Assembly: GCA_033439765.1 (NCBI GenBank)
Contig: JAULSN010000003.1
Location: 2,294,001 to 2,358,000 of the forward strand
Origin: Lasiosphaeria ovina
Taxonomy: Eukaryota > Ascomycota > Sordariomycetes > Sordariales > Lasiosphaeriaceae
Length of the DNA: 64,000 nt
Direction: 5' to 3'
The position numbers and the translations under genes were made by a program. Shown piece after piece: positions 1-12,005 of the stretch. The notes beneath the pieces were generated by a model. The model saw nothing but the letters and a program-made list of their open reading frames with translations, searched no databases and was not told where the DNA came from. Each line of letters opens with the position of its first letter. Positions within the stretch are counted from its first letter, which is position 1.

Positions 1-243
1 TGCAGTATTTTCCTCACGTGCCTACCTACCTTTCCAGGTCCGTTCCATTACCTGGGTAAATGTGATTACTCTACACGACGAACCCGGCCCGCCTCCAGGG
101 CGGCGGGCCTTTCTCCTCCCTTCTCCTATCCCTCATAATTCCCTCTCCGCAATGTGATCTCTGCAAGGACGAGCTTGGGTTGGCATGCTAAGCTGAGCAG
201 AAGAAAGAAAAAGGAGAAAAGGAAAAGAGAGAAAGATATCTCA

Positions 244-1814
244 TCACTTGTGGGTTCCGGACCCAGCAGATGCCGCAGCAGACGGTTTCGCCGCCGCTGC
301 TGCTCCCTGGCTAGTAGGGGTCGGACCGGCCGTTACAGTAGGTGGTTTCGTTGCGGTTCCTTGGCTATTAGCCGAATGCACCGGCAGTCCCACTGCTGCT
401 GCCTGTTTTGTTGCTGATGTCGTCGTAGCCGCGGTTGTGCCGTGGCTGGCAGCACCAGCACCGGCGGCAGTCGGCGAACTTGGCCTGGTGGTTGCGGCGC
501 TCGAGGAGGCGGTGCTGGAACTATTAGTGCTGCTGCCGCTACTGGTCGCACCGCCATTGGCGAAGGCCGACGACGACGAGCGCAGGTAGCGCCGCACCCT
601 GGCCATGGACTCCACGTTGCTCGTGTCCAGGGACGATGACGCGAACGCCGGCTGCAAGTGCTTGTACAGCTCGAGCTGCCGCTCCTTGGCCCTGGCGACG
701 GCGAAGGCCAGGAAGCTGGCCGGCAGGAACGCGGCGTGCTCAAAGTCGACAACGTAGAGCCGCGCGTGGCTCACGTCGTCTCTGCCAGTGCCCCCTCCCT
801 TGTCCGCCGTCTTGAACTTGAAGTTGGCCTGGCTGAGGTCCGTGTAGCAGAAGATAAGCTTCTGCTCTAGCACGACGGGCTTGTATTGCTTTGCGCGGTG
901 GACCTTGGGCTGCTGCGCGGCCGGGGTTAAATGCGTGGTGGTCGACGGGGGTTTGGATGAAGATGATGATGATGATGATGTGGGCTTCACTCGCGGCCCG
1001 GGCTCGGGGTTTGCTGGAGGAACCATGGCACGGATTAGAGCCTAGAGTCCCATTGTTTTCATTTGTTCGTTAGCATTAGAGCAATATTCGGCCGGGTCGG
1101 CGGGGAGAGGGCCGGGGGGGGGGGGGGGCTGGAGCCCGGATATAGTTTCTTTTGCAACAGTAGTACCTCGTTTAGGTGTTCTTGTAGATCGTGTATACTC
1201 TTGAACGGTCTGTCGGCCTGCTCATCATAAAACATGGTGTTTTTAATGAGGCGACTTCCCCCGGCCGATGGCGCTGGGCCCGGGATATCGTCGACTGGGG
1301 GGATCTCACGAAAGAGTTTAATTGCGTCAACTACCATCTCGTAGCAGGCCTTGGCCTTGGCGTGGTCCAGTTTCTGGTCCTTTATGAAACGATGCATGTC
1401 TTTCGAGTCCTGCACCAGCTCCATGACGACGACCTCCTCGCCTCCCGCAGTACTAAACATGGCGAAGACTTCTGGAACGTGGATCTGAAAGCTTGGGTTG
1501 TCGCTTCGCTTCTTCTCCATGTGGTGGAAGGCGAGTTCCTGCATCTTCCCCTCTGCCATCACGCCGTCGCCGGTCTTGACGAAGACGGTAGGCTGGGTGG
1601 CTGGGTATGGAAAACCCAGCTTCCCAACATACTGCCCATCGCCGAGGTCCTTTTCGAGCCTCTGTTTGAACTGGGCAGTCCTGGCTACTTCCCGCGCAGT
1701 GGCGGCGTTGGTATTGGCACTGGAGCTATTCACGTTGACGTTGGTATTGTTGGCCTTGGAACCGCTGGCGTTGACGTTGGTGCTGGTACCTGGCTTGGAG
1801 GCGACTGACTGCAT
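244..1814 (-). CDS. Phosphotransferase (APH/choline-kinase fold) family protein
   Basis: Two exons, 1814-1167 and 1041-244, give 481 residues; both intron edges are in phase 0 and the intron has a branch-like CTAAC near its 3' end. The N-terminal third is Ser/Asn/Thr-rich. Residues around 80-200 resemble an aminoglycoside-phosphotransferase N-lobe, with VFVKTGDGVMAEGK and a hinge-like VVVMELVQDS. Exon 2 has the C-lobe: FCYTDLSQANF matches the D-x4-N catalytic loop (Tyr where many relatives have His), followed by LYVVDFEHAAFLP, the metal-binding Asp segment. The C-terminal ~90 residues are Ala/Ser/Thr low complexity. The family phosphorylates small molecules or is catalytically degenerate; no substrate can be inferred. 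It is divergent from the gene at 2902, and the pair is repeated in decayed form at 6363-8653. A 15-G run (1114-1128) lies inside the intron, so a frameshift model is not needed. Confidence 0.7.
1114..1128. repeat. Poly-G homopolymer in intron
   Basis: Fifteen consecutive G on the plus strand, inside the proposed intron of the kinase-like gene. Such runs vary in length and are error-prone in sequencing. Confidence 0.9.
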
Positions 1815-2901
1815 GTTGAGGGATGGCTAGGTTTTTGTTCAGATATCTGGACTATGTACGGTGCAGAGGCTTTCGGCAGGCGGCAGTCTCGGGAAACGGG
1901 GATAGTTATTGTCTGCTTTGATGCGGTCGAGAATACTGCCGAGTCATTTTGCGCCATTTCCGTCTGCACTCTGCCGTGGCTTCATTATTAAATACCCGAC
2001 TCGCAAGCCTCGAACCTTCCTTGCTGCGGCGCCCCTGGTACGCTCAAGATGGACCATGAAAACCGTAACAGCAACAGCAGCAAATCGGTTTCAGCTGCAA
2101 CTGCCCCCGTGCCTAGTGAAAAGGGGGACCAGGAGGGGGCGGGGGCTCGACCAGGCCATCTGCGTGGCCCACAGTGCGCCGAATCTGTGCCATCGCGGAT
2201 TTCGAGAATCTGACTTTCACCCCTCCCCAGCGTGCGATTGGAGGACCTGGACCCCGCATTGCGCTAACTTTGGTGGCGTGTGTGGCTCGGAATACGAATA
2301 CGTGAACGAGGAGGGTGCCCGGGCTAACTTTATTTACAGTTGAAGGGCATGTCAGGGGGCTGGGGCGAGAAGACTCCATTTCAAAAATCACTACTTCCTG
2401 AAGGATTCACGTGGGATATCAAAGCCGCATTAGCCCCGCCTAGGTGGATCAGCAAATAATAGAAACACCCGAGAGGCAGGCCCTGTTGTGGCCGGCCGTG
2501 GCATATATTACACGAGCTTGACAAGCCCGCCGCCCACAGAACACGCTGCGGCGTGCTGTACCCGGCTATCCCGGGAATCAAAGGCAAACTATGGTGAACA
2601 TGGCGGCTCCAGAGACCAGAATAGCCCCAAGTGCGTATTGTCGGACGGGGCCAATGTCGTGGCTTACGAGAAAGGGCGACGGGAACAGTCCAACAGGTGT
2701 TTCATGATTCCATTCCGTGTCCAGCATGGATCATGTGGACGCGAACTCGCCTTTATGGCCAATGCCCTTGCAAGTGGCACATGGCCGGCAGATTTGTATA
2801 TAATTGTCAGTCCATACTGGTAACCTCAACCGTGCGAATGACAGTCAAAGGAGTCGAACACAGAAAACAAAATATCGGGATAACGGAGCAAGCTTTTCGC
2901 C
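1815..2901. promoter_or_regulatory. Divergent intergenic region of the kinase/partner pair
   Basis: About 1.1 kb separates the two divergent start codons and must hold both promoters. I see no convincing gene in it. In the second copy of the pair this spacer is cut to under 200 bp, so the promoters there are probably lost. Confidence 0.5.
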
Positions 2902-4124
2902 ATGGCAGAACAAAGTAGTAGACAACAAGAACGAGAGAATGAGCGGGCGTCAAGGCGGCAACTCCGCGCGATAAACGAGGTTGCGACACTGTCGGCTGAA
3001 TACCGCGGAAACTATGATCATTCAGACGTACAACTAAGGCGACCCAGGTATATTTATGATCTTGTTTGTTCGTTACCCCAAACATCGGCGAATTCGGACA
3101 GTCTTAAGTATCAGACACTCTGGTCGGTCTTGCAGTCAACCGTCTACAAGGTCGAGGTTGACTTTCTCGAAGGGCCCAACAAGGACAAATGCCACGTGGT
3201 ATTAAGTTTGTGGTTTAACCCAGCCGTCCGTGTTCAGGGAGATCGAGGAGTGCGGGAAGCCGTCTTCTCACGTGCCGAGCTCTCGGTGGAAAAGGAGGGC
3301 GGTGCATTACAATCCGGCGGCGGTAAGGTGGGATGCGTGAAGCTCAAACTTCGCACCTACAATTCCGTGACAAGATCTTCCCAAGCTCGCTTCGCCTTCA
3401 ACGCGCTTTCGGGTTTTACGCTACTCGACTTGATGGACGTTGTCTTTGGTATTCGCAATAATATGAACCCCGTCTTCCAAATCAATTTGGCTCTCTTCAA
3501 TTTTTCCATGGTATATAACGAGGAGGCTGGAGAGGAGTTGGAAGTCGGATGCCGAGACTGGATGTAAGCTCACCCACCCCACCGTTACTCGAACGAGTCA
3601 GCTGATATCTTTTTGTAATTAGATCCCAAGTCTTCATCCGGCTACACCACATGGGGTGGGTCGACTGGTGGGTCGACACCAGCATTCCCGAAAATGCCAA
3701 CATCGTAGAGAGATTAATTCTCAATCCCGAGTTCAATGTCAAGAGGTTGAGTGGAACTCTAGGCTTCCACGACATCATCAGCAAGGTGTACCAATGGGAT
3801 GGTGGCGATGATCCCGTTTTCTACCGCGACTCGAACGTGACGAGAGGCATATTTCTCGATACGGCGGGCTGGATTATAGAGTCTGGTCATCATACCAGGG
3901 ACCACACCCACACGTATGCGATACCATACAACACGACGGCCAGCAGCGGCTCTAGCTCCAGCGGGGGCGTCCAGGGCACCAGCGCGGCAATCCCCGGGAC
4001 CGTGCAGTTTGCGGCGTCTGTCACCTCAGCCTACTATGCACAGCAAGGTGGTGGCGGCGAATCCTCATCTGCCGGGCAGCATCATCTTCCTCATTCGCAA
4101 GATGGAGGGAGTGGTGGTTGGTAG
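2902..4124 (+). CDS. Unrecognised protein, divergent partner of the kinase-like gene
   Basis: Two exons, 2902-3563 and 3623-4124 (donor GTAAGC, acceptor TTAG), give 387 residues. I do not recognise a family. The body (about residues 30-310) alternates short hydrophobic stretches with polar turns, as in a beta-rich soluble domain; it lacks a signal peptide and membrane segments. Conspicuous parts are LLDLMDVVFGI, GWVDWWVDTSIPE and FYRDSNVTRGIF, all matched in the decayed copy at 7840-8653, so they belong to a conserved core. The last ~90 residues are Ser/Gly/His/Gln low complexity and differ between the copies. The divergent arrangement with a phosphotransferase-like gene in both copies suggests co-regulation or joint function, which is inference only. 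Confidence 0.6.
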
Positions 4125-6362
4125 TAGTAGCGGACAAGAAGAATATGATGTGCGGGAGGCTTAACGTGGCTTTTGGCCCTATCAGCTTGGACCTTGATCC
4201 GTCATTTTATGTTCGCGGCTAGGCCATAGAACGTTGCGTTGTGCCTCAGCACTGGCTCCTGCCCTTGCCCGAGCACTGGCGCTGTGGCTTGCCCTACGGG
4301 GTCTGGGGACACAAACTCTTTTCTTGTTTCCCGTTGTTTGTCTGGGACTATGCGACGGCGCTGGCGGCCTTGGACCCGGCTGGCTTGGTACTTTTGCGGC
4401 TGTCTGCCCTAGGCGTATAAATGGGTACCTCAGTGAGTGCTGGCGCTCTGATTAGGCCTGGCTCTGGAAGCTTCAGGCCGTCAAACAGAATAATGTCATT
4501 CTTTTTGCAAATCTATCTGTCTGAGGTTCACCTCTCTGCAGGGTTACACATGCAGCCAAGTTCTTGTCACGGGATTATCGAAAGGACGGGCTGGTGGGCG
4601 GGCAAACAGCGATTACAGCCCATCCGTCGCTTCCGGTCCATGTGTGTGGCAAAATGCACTCGAAGGGGGCGCGAGGGAGAACCGGAAGTCGGCACAATCG
4701 ACCATTTCATCCCCTTAACCAACAATACCTACCAACGCGCGCGCTCGTCGAAAAGCGAATTTGCTCTCCTATTCTCGGGGATGTTGGGGAAAAGGCCACC
4801 GTTGGGAATCCTGTCAGCCCAATTGGTTTCCGATTGGCTCGCTCAAGTCGATCTGGCTTTAATCTGATTATCTTGCCGTTCTTATTTTCTTGCCCTTCTA
4901 AGTTCTTGCGAAATTCCACATCCCTCCCATTTACTATTTGTTACCGGCGGGGGCCCTGTTTGATACCTCTAGCAGGCCGGGGTTAATGTGACAGCGTGAC
5001 ATCATTAGTTTTAGGTTTTCCGTGGCTAAGATGGGGACTGTGGAAAGATTAAAACCAGCAAGTATTTCAGGGTCCTTTAGGCACAGGCGGCGTATGGGTC
5101 CCAGGAGGAAGCGTATAATCTCGCACCGCGGGAGCACCCGGCGCTCCCCAGTGGGGTGGATATTACAAATACCGATACTAATCGCCCCTGAGTGGCTGAA
5201 ACCGAGCCCCGTCCCTTCCGTCAATCTAACACCTCGATACGCATCCTGTACCACAGCCAACGGCGGGTCCCAGAGATCCATCATGACCAGCCTTGCGAGA
5301 TTGGATTGCGGGGGAATACGTATCTGGGCGGAGGCAGATCCGGGCTACGAAGGAACTTGTCACCACCGCTCCTTTGATCATTTGGAAGCACATCTTCCCA
5401 CTTCCTTCATTGTTCAGTACTACTAACAATCTTTCGAGGAGGTCCCGGGTAATACCGCCGCTGCTCTGGCGTTGAGCGAGTGGCACAGCATGGCACACGA
5501 CACCTGGCCAGAATCTCGCCTTGCTCGGTTTCATGTCCACAATGGAGGAGAGTAATACGGGCTAGGAACCTCACTATTGACGGGCCCCACCAATAAAACA
5601 ACATTGCGCGATCTACGCGCGGCCGCACAGGCAGCTCTTCCCCGCGTCAGCCGCGGCCGCTCTCTGGTCGATTGTGCCGTATTGTGCCAACCCCCGGGCT
5701 GACTAAGCCACAGTTATCTAGCTTATAGGTAGTTAGTGCCGGCCGGGGGATTCTCCTTGTGAAAATTGCCTGGTAGGTAAGAAGAAGACAAGGCATGGCG
5801 GATGTTTTGGCCGCGGCAAGGGGAGATTCATTTTTACGTAAATACGTAAATACGGTCCGTTGTTACCCGGTATTCTGTTTGTCCATTGTCTTCCCTTGCC
5901 TGCAGTCTTTTGTATTACCTGTTGTTCTACTATGTCAGTTTAGTTAGAAGCTTAAATTAGGTCCTTGGCTCGCCTCCGGGACGACCTTGCCCCTCTCCGT
6001 ATTTACTTACACGCAGCGGCATTTTCGTCGTCAACAACGCATTGCTAATATCTAAATGGGGGTGGTAGAAACACCAAAACTAGTCAAAGAGTACCGAGAA
6101 AGAAAGACCTGCCTGCAGCATTGCTCTCGTACCTACTATTCCAGCTTCGTAGGTATATGTGGTTCCTGTACATGATCGGGATTCGCTCGGCACCAGGGCG
6201 GCCATCTTTCCCCCTCCCTCCCTCCCTCCCTCCATCTATCTATCCCCCACGGACTCTCGCCACCGTTCAACATGGAGGAGAGGTGGGCGGGGCACTGCGG
6301 GGGTTTTCCATGTCCCTTGATCAAAAGACTGAGAACAAACGAAACCCGAAAAAAAAGAACAT
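4125..6362. other. Intergenic, no supported gene
   Basis: No reading frame here looks protein-like. The part at about 4431-4760 resembles about 8995-9270 (shared stretches include GGCTCTGGAAGC and CGGCACAATCGAC), so the duplicated unit extends past the partner gene. The rest is unique, with CT-rich tracts near 6210-6245. Confidence 0.5.
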
Positions 6363-7658
6363 TCATACGTTGTGGTGTACGGATTCGGCACGCGCGGGAG
6401 CAGTCAGTTTTGCCGTTGCCGTTGCCGTTGTTGTTGTGGTTTGGCCAGCGAGGGCCGTGACAGCCGGCACAGTAGCTGGTTTTGTCGCTGTGGCTCCGCC
6501 TTGTGCAGGAGAGGCCGGCGGACCAGTCGGTGCAGTGGTTTGCTGCATCGTTATCGTTGTCTTTACGTTGCCGTGTTGCTTGTTCCTGTATGACCACCAG
6601 GATGAGCACGGGCAGTAGGCGAATTAGGCCTGGTGGTTGCGGTGCTTGAGGATGCGGGCGTGGATGCGGACGCGGAACCGGATTTAAGACTAGCCGTGAC
6701 GGCAGAGAAAACACTGCTCGACCTCTTGTAGTAGCGCGACACTCTCTTCATCGAGTCCAGGTTGCTCATGTCCAGGTGCGCGTACACGGGGTCTAGGTAC
6801 TTGTACAGCTCGAGCGATTCCTGGGCCTCGTCGATGGCATGGACGAGAGGCTGTCGGGCATGAATGAGACGTGCTCAAAGTCGACAATGTATGGGTTCAC
6901 ACGGCTCATATCTACCTGGCCCAGTGCCGTGGTGGTGGTGGTGGTGGTGGTGGTTGTGGTTGTGGTTGTGCCGGTTGCTGCCTTATCCTTCTTGAAGAGA
7001 AAGTTGGTCTGGTTGAAGTCAGTATAGCAGAATTTGAAGTCCCTCTCCAGCACGATGGGCTTATACTTCTTTGCGGTCCGCTGGCCCGTTGGACTTTATT
7101 AGGTAGTCAACTGGGGATTCGACTGAGGGTTTGACGTGGGATTTGACGGGAGATTTGATGGGGGGTTCGGCTGTGAGTTTGGTTCTGAATTTGGCTGTGG
7201 ATGTTCCTGTGAATTTGATTTGGCCTTCCCTCGAGGAGCTGTAGCGCGTTTCGTCACTGGACCCTGGATATTGTCGGCCGGAGGGATCTCGCGAAAGACT
7301 CTAATTTCTTCGACAACCAGTTTATAGTACGCCGCGGCCTTGGTGTCGTCAATTCATTTGTAAACTTGTTAATCGGCTTCGAGTCCCGAACGAGCTCTAT
7401 GATTATAACCTCATCATCTTTTGCCGTCCCAGAGAAAAAGAAAAGCTCTGGCACGTGGATGTTGCAGGCTGGGTTATTTTTGCTCTTGATGTGTTCGAAA
7501 GCCAATTTCTGCATTTGTCCCTCGGCCATTACACCGTTTCCCCTCTTGACGAAGACGATAGGGTTGGTGGCTGGGTACTCAAACGTGCGGTTCCCTCGAT
7601 ACCGGGCATCGTTGAGACTTTCTTCAAGTGTCTTCTTGAAATCGGCGGTTTTGGCCAC
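6363..7658 (-). pseudogene. Decayed second copy of the kinase-like gene
   Basis: Translation of the minus strand recovers the intact copy piecewise. The N-lobe section (7658-7350) matches strongly, with IVFVKRGNGVMAEGQ and VIIIELVRDS. The reading frame then shifts near 7350; after the shift come YYKLVVEEIRVFREIPPADN, the catalytic-loop segment FCYTDFNQTNFLF (about 7030) and PYIVDFEHVSFMPDS, a second shift near 6840, and finally an Ala/Thr-rich tail. A TGG trinucleotide run at about 6931-6975 inserts a poly-Thr stretch just before the metal-binding segment. With at least two frameshifts in the conserved core, it is unlikely to encode a working enzyme. Confidence 0.7.
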
Positions 7659-7839
7659 GTCTGGGCACTGGCGTTGGTGTTAGTACTGGTAGGTGTGAAA
7701 CTGTTCACGCGAGGTTGGTCAAGGGCGTCAGACTTCATCTTCGGAGATGGGCTGGTTCTGGTTCTGGTTCTGGTTCAGGTTCAGGTTCAGGTAGAAGATG
7801 ACGGGCCAGCGCACCTTCCCGGCACGCAGGCACGCGTCC

Positions 7840-8653
7840 GGCCCAGGCTTCGCGATTACGACACGGCTACAAGGTCTTCTCATGCTCGCGTCTCCTACAA
7901 GTTCAAGTCAAGTGGTCTCCGGCTGATGGACATCATGGACGTTGTATTTGGCGTTTGCGAGAACGTGCATGTGGCCTACAAGGAGAATATGACCCTCTTC
8001 TGGTTTGATGTGGTATCCAATAAGGTGGTGTGGTGGATCACGACTTGGAAGTCGGGGGCCGAGACTGGGTGTGAGTTCAAATATTCTGACATCTCTGAGG
8101 CGAGACACTAATCATTTCTTTCCTTACCTACCTAATTAGATCACAAGTCTTCACCCACATGAATTATCTCGGGTGGGTGGATTGGGACATCGACACTAGC
8201 GATACCGAAAAGGCCAGATACGTAGCCGCGGCCCGCCCCAGCCTGGCAAGGGGAGCGGTTGCCACGCCCCTTCAAGCTTCTGGCATTGGCTTCCATCACA
8301 TCATCGCCAAGGTGGTCCGGAAGAGGGAAGGAAGAGGAGGGGAAGTTGAAATTAGGTATACCGACTCCAAAGTGACGAAAGGCATATCTTACAACACAAA
8401 CGGCACTGTCAACACCCTGTATCACTCCACTCAAGACCCCAGTCGACATCACACAATACCGTACAATCTGGACCCCAGGCCCGGCGGGGTAGCTCAGCTT
8501 CCGCTGCAGTATGGTCAGCCACTTCTGCCGACGCAGCAGTATGGCCAACATCCTCAGCCGCCGCAGCAGTATGGTCGGCAGTATTCGCCGCAGCCGCTGC
8601 CGCCTGGAGGTTGCTATCCTCCAAATTGGGCGCGTGGTGGTGGTGGAACCTAG
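7840..8653 (+). pseudogene. Decayed, 5'-truncated second copy of the partner gene
   Basis: Similarity to the gene at 2902 starts near its residue 150 (TATRSSHARVSYKF) and runs through LRLMDIMDVVFGV, then a one-base shift before the splice donor near 8070. The second exon begins after the acceptor at about 8140 with SQVFTHMNYLGWVDWDIDTS and continues to the stop at 8651-8653. The N-terminal ~145 codons and the promoter spacer are missing; the region upstream is already the opposite-strand kinase relic. The C-terminal tail has several Gln-Tyr-Gly units instead of the Ser/Gly tail of copy 1. A shortened product from exon 2 cannot be excluded. Confidence 0.65.
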
Positions 8654-9280
8654 TCTAGTGATTGATCGGTAGGAGAGGAGAGTATTGTGCTAAGAGGCTT
8701 CACGTGGTACACGGACATGGCTTGGATGCCGAAGTGTCCGACCTGGGGGGACGGTTGCAGTTCAATCAGCCCTTGCGAGAGCGATGGCGCTGCGAATTGC
8801 CATACGAGGCTTTGGGGTGTGAAGGTAATATTATAGGGCACTTCTGTTTTGCTCGTTTTGGAATATACGAAGGCGCTAGCGCCCCTGAACTTGACTTCTG
8901 TGAACTAGGTTATCTTTCGGGCTTGAGTTTCTAGTTTGGCAGTTTTGCAGTTGCCTGCATAGGTAAGTACCTACCCAGGTAGCTAAGGTAGGCACAGTGA
9001 GCGCTGGCGTTCCTGGTGTGGCTCTGGAAGCTTTCAACCATGCCGCAGAATAATTAATGTCATTTTGGCAGTAAAATTTACTATGGAGTACCTGCCTAGG
9101 TAACTAGAAATTGCAACGTGTCAAGTTAGATACTAAACTTAGGTACGAAAGAAAAGTTCTAGTCAATAATTACTGATGTATCGGCAGGAGAAAGGGAGAG
9201 GGGGCGAGTAGCAAAAGACGGCACAATCGACTGGTTTAGGCACCTCCCAAACAACCACGAGGAGCGCAATTTCTTTTTAG

Positions 9281-12005
9281 GCTAGGTTCTCAACCCCGGT
9301 GTCCGGACCTCGCGCACGTGTGAATCCAGGCAGCTGCATATCTCGAGTCCTCGGCCTACCAGAACCAAGTTTCTGTTGCAACTGCCCATTCTGCATGAAC
9401 TCGCCCCCATCGTCAAGTTTTATATCCTCTTTTGGATACGCCAAACCGCTGATTGTGTGTCCGGGTTGCGTCCGGCACCGAAGCGGTCATTGTTTAGAGC
9501 CAGGCAGCCTAACTTCCGGTGACGTTAGGGCTTATTGCTGTTGGTAGGGGTAGTCATTACTGATTTAAGCCTAGCCTTGACGGATTTGGCGCCGCGAAGT
9601 GCGAATGTCTTGAGAGATAATACCGGACTCCTCATATTTTCGTCTCAGGAGCCAACAGGCCCAGTCAGTGAGCCGTGGCGGGCTCAACAGGGCGAAGTTG
9701 TCGTGCAATCTTCAAACTCGGTCGAGTTCAAGGGAAGGGGGGCGGGATGGACAAAGGTCAGAAACGGATTTAATTCAACCACACCTCCCGAAATTATCAG
9801 CCGCAGCCTTTGTTGCCTTGTGTTTTGTCCGAGATTTGGCTCGGACCAACGTTCGCTCTCCTCGGCCACCATGGGACAAACACGACTAGCCGAGCCCGGT
9901 GCCGGTGAGGTGGTGGTAGTTCCACAGACCTGGCCGAGTCTGGCACACCATGCGCCGCATCTTGGACTGCGTCCACCAACAGGTCAACAGGAGCCGTGCA
10001 GGCGGGCGAGGAAGCCATTCCGGCCATGGTATATGTGACGTTGCTTTCCTCACGTCTGTTGGCGGCAGAATCGATTCTCCAACAGGCTGCAGCCACTCTG
10101 GAGTTGCGAACTGGCCAGCTTCGTGTGGAGAGTCGAGACTGGGAGACGGGCCCGCGGTCCCAGGCGCCGGGAGGTAGTTACAAGTCCCAAGCCCGAGTCC
10201 GAAGCCACACATTTCCACAGACGGCTGATGCTGGTCCTGGTCCATATGGATTTTCGTGTCTTTGGGAGACAACCAGGCTGCCTAACGGCGGCGGCGGCGG
10301 CGCCGTGGGCGGCTGATACCTGCGCGACCTAGATTCCGACCAGCTGCCTTGATACCACACGGGGAGGGACAGAGAGGGGGCCTCTTCTACGGCCTCTTTT
10401 GATGCACGCCTTTCTCGTCTGCGCTTCTGCCGTGCGGCATACAAAACGGCACCCCGCCGTTGCCCTTTCCAACTCGGGCTTGCTCGGCCAGCATCCTCGA
10501 AGCCGCCATCCTCGAAGCCGCCATCGGCAGGTCCGACTCGACCCTAGCGCAAGATCGCATCTAAAGAAGCGCCCCCTGCTGGACATAGAGTTGGTCGAGA
10601 ACACGCAACTGCTGCTGGCAGCTACGGCTGGGCCTCGACGCCGCTCTCGTTAAACGCCGCTCTCGTCAACCTCGTTTGCTAGTCTCCTGGCTGGGGCCAT
10701 CTCATGACGCCGAGACACTCGCCCTCGCGCTTTGGCCCAGACACTTCCTCCAACCCCATGGAGAGGGTGCTCTGCCCCGGTGGCCGACACAGGGACCAGA
10801 AGCGATCGGGCCGTGGTCGGACTCAGCGAGCCTGCTGTGAAGGTTGCGTTGGTGGCGGTGCTGGAGACAGCCAGCTCACGGCGGGGACTTGAACAAAGGA
10901 CCACTCGGGCAGGCCCTGGTTTGGCTGTTCAGCGCAGGGGTTGCCGTGGCGCGACGAGGAGCAGCACAGGGCGATGGGTGCATTTGTTTTTTTCTGTTGC
11001 TTTTGCTTATATTCTGGGGCATGAACGGCGCACATTGGACTGAATGCACTGGGAGGCGTCCATTCGGATTTTGATTACATTTCCCTGGCGGAGATGATCA
11101 GATTCGCGTGGCACGGACAACATGGCTGGAGGCTGGAAGCTGGACCAAACACTACTCGATTTCCCACGCATCACGAGACGGTCGGCAGGAACGAGAATGC
11201 AACAATCAGATTCGTTGCATTTTGGACCAACGGTGCGGGGCGGCGGCCGGGCTGCGAGATCTAGGATCCAGATCCCCTCCCTCGGTTGGGTCGAATTGAA
11301 TGCGGGCGGACTTGGCTGTGCCGGGCCGGCATGAATGAACAAGCCAATGGATGATTAACCCTGACCAAGGGGAGCGCGTCCCGCTTATGTGCGTACACCA
11401 GCTGCTTAACAAGAACCCGGTATATCGACCAGAGGCGGGGGCCCGTTGGGAATGGTTGGTCAGTGGCCGCGGAGGCAGCTGGGGAAAGCGCACTTTAGCC
11501 AGAACTTGCTTGCCCCAACCCTGACCTCCCCCCTTCGACTCTGCCCAGCCCGCCCACTGATTGGCGCTGCCGGTACCAAAAATGGCCATTGGGGGGGCAT
11601 CCCATATCGGCGGCCCACCCCTTCCCCCTTTCGGCCCTCGTCTTCCCCAGGTTCAATTTGGCCTCATTACGGAGCACTGCCGAGAATGGCCCCGAGTGAC
11701 GGTAGCATAGCATGCGAGCAGCCACGGGCCCAGACAGAGAGAAGCAGTGAGCCCCATGCCGTGGGTTAAAGAACGGTTGTCGCCGTGCCCACTTTTTTCT
11801 CGTCCTGGGGGGGCCCCCTTTCTTCAGTTTTGCTTTCCCTCCCGTCCTGGTCCGATCCCCTCCACCTCCACCTTTTCCTGCTGCTTTCCAGATCACTTCT
11901 CGCGGCGCTCGCTCGCTGCTGGCAGGACCTCGCATAGCCGGGCCTCTGAGACATGCCAGCGCAATTTTGGTAACAGTCAGACCAGACCAGCGACCGATCC
12001 GAGCC
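9281..12005. other. Intergenic, no supported gene
   Basis: About 2.7 kb with no frame that looks coding on both composition and splice signals. A 15-bp unit (ATCCTCGAAGCCGCC) is repeated twice at about 10493-10523. The last few hundred bases are CT-rich, fitting the promoter and leader of the gene at 12006. Confidence 0.5.

Larger units (their letters stand above)
6363..9280. repeat. Second unit of a tandem segmental duplication
   Basis: This unit carries the same gene order and divergent orientation as 244-4760: kinase-like on minus, partner on plus, then matching downstream non-coding sequence. It is shorter, mainly because the divergent spacer and the partner's 5' part were deleted. Confidence 0.65.

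Noticed and set aside
1042..1166. Frameshift at the poly-G run joining the two halves of the kinase-like gene
   Set aside because: A 125-bp intron with a CTAAC branch and phase-0 borders joins the halves without assuming an error.
1191..1808. Plus-strand 205-codon frame opposite the kinase-like gene
   Set aside because: Antisense shadow; the minus frame has the conserved kinase segments and is repeated in copy 2.
9535..11350. Several overlapping ORFs as a third relic of the duplicated pair
   Set aside because: Only a very short match (around GATTTAAG-CTAGCC) to the copy-2 kinase relic was seen; none of the conserved protein segments could be found.
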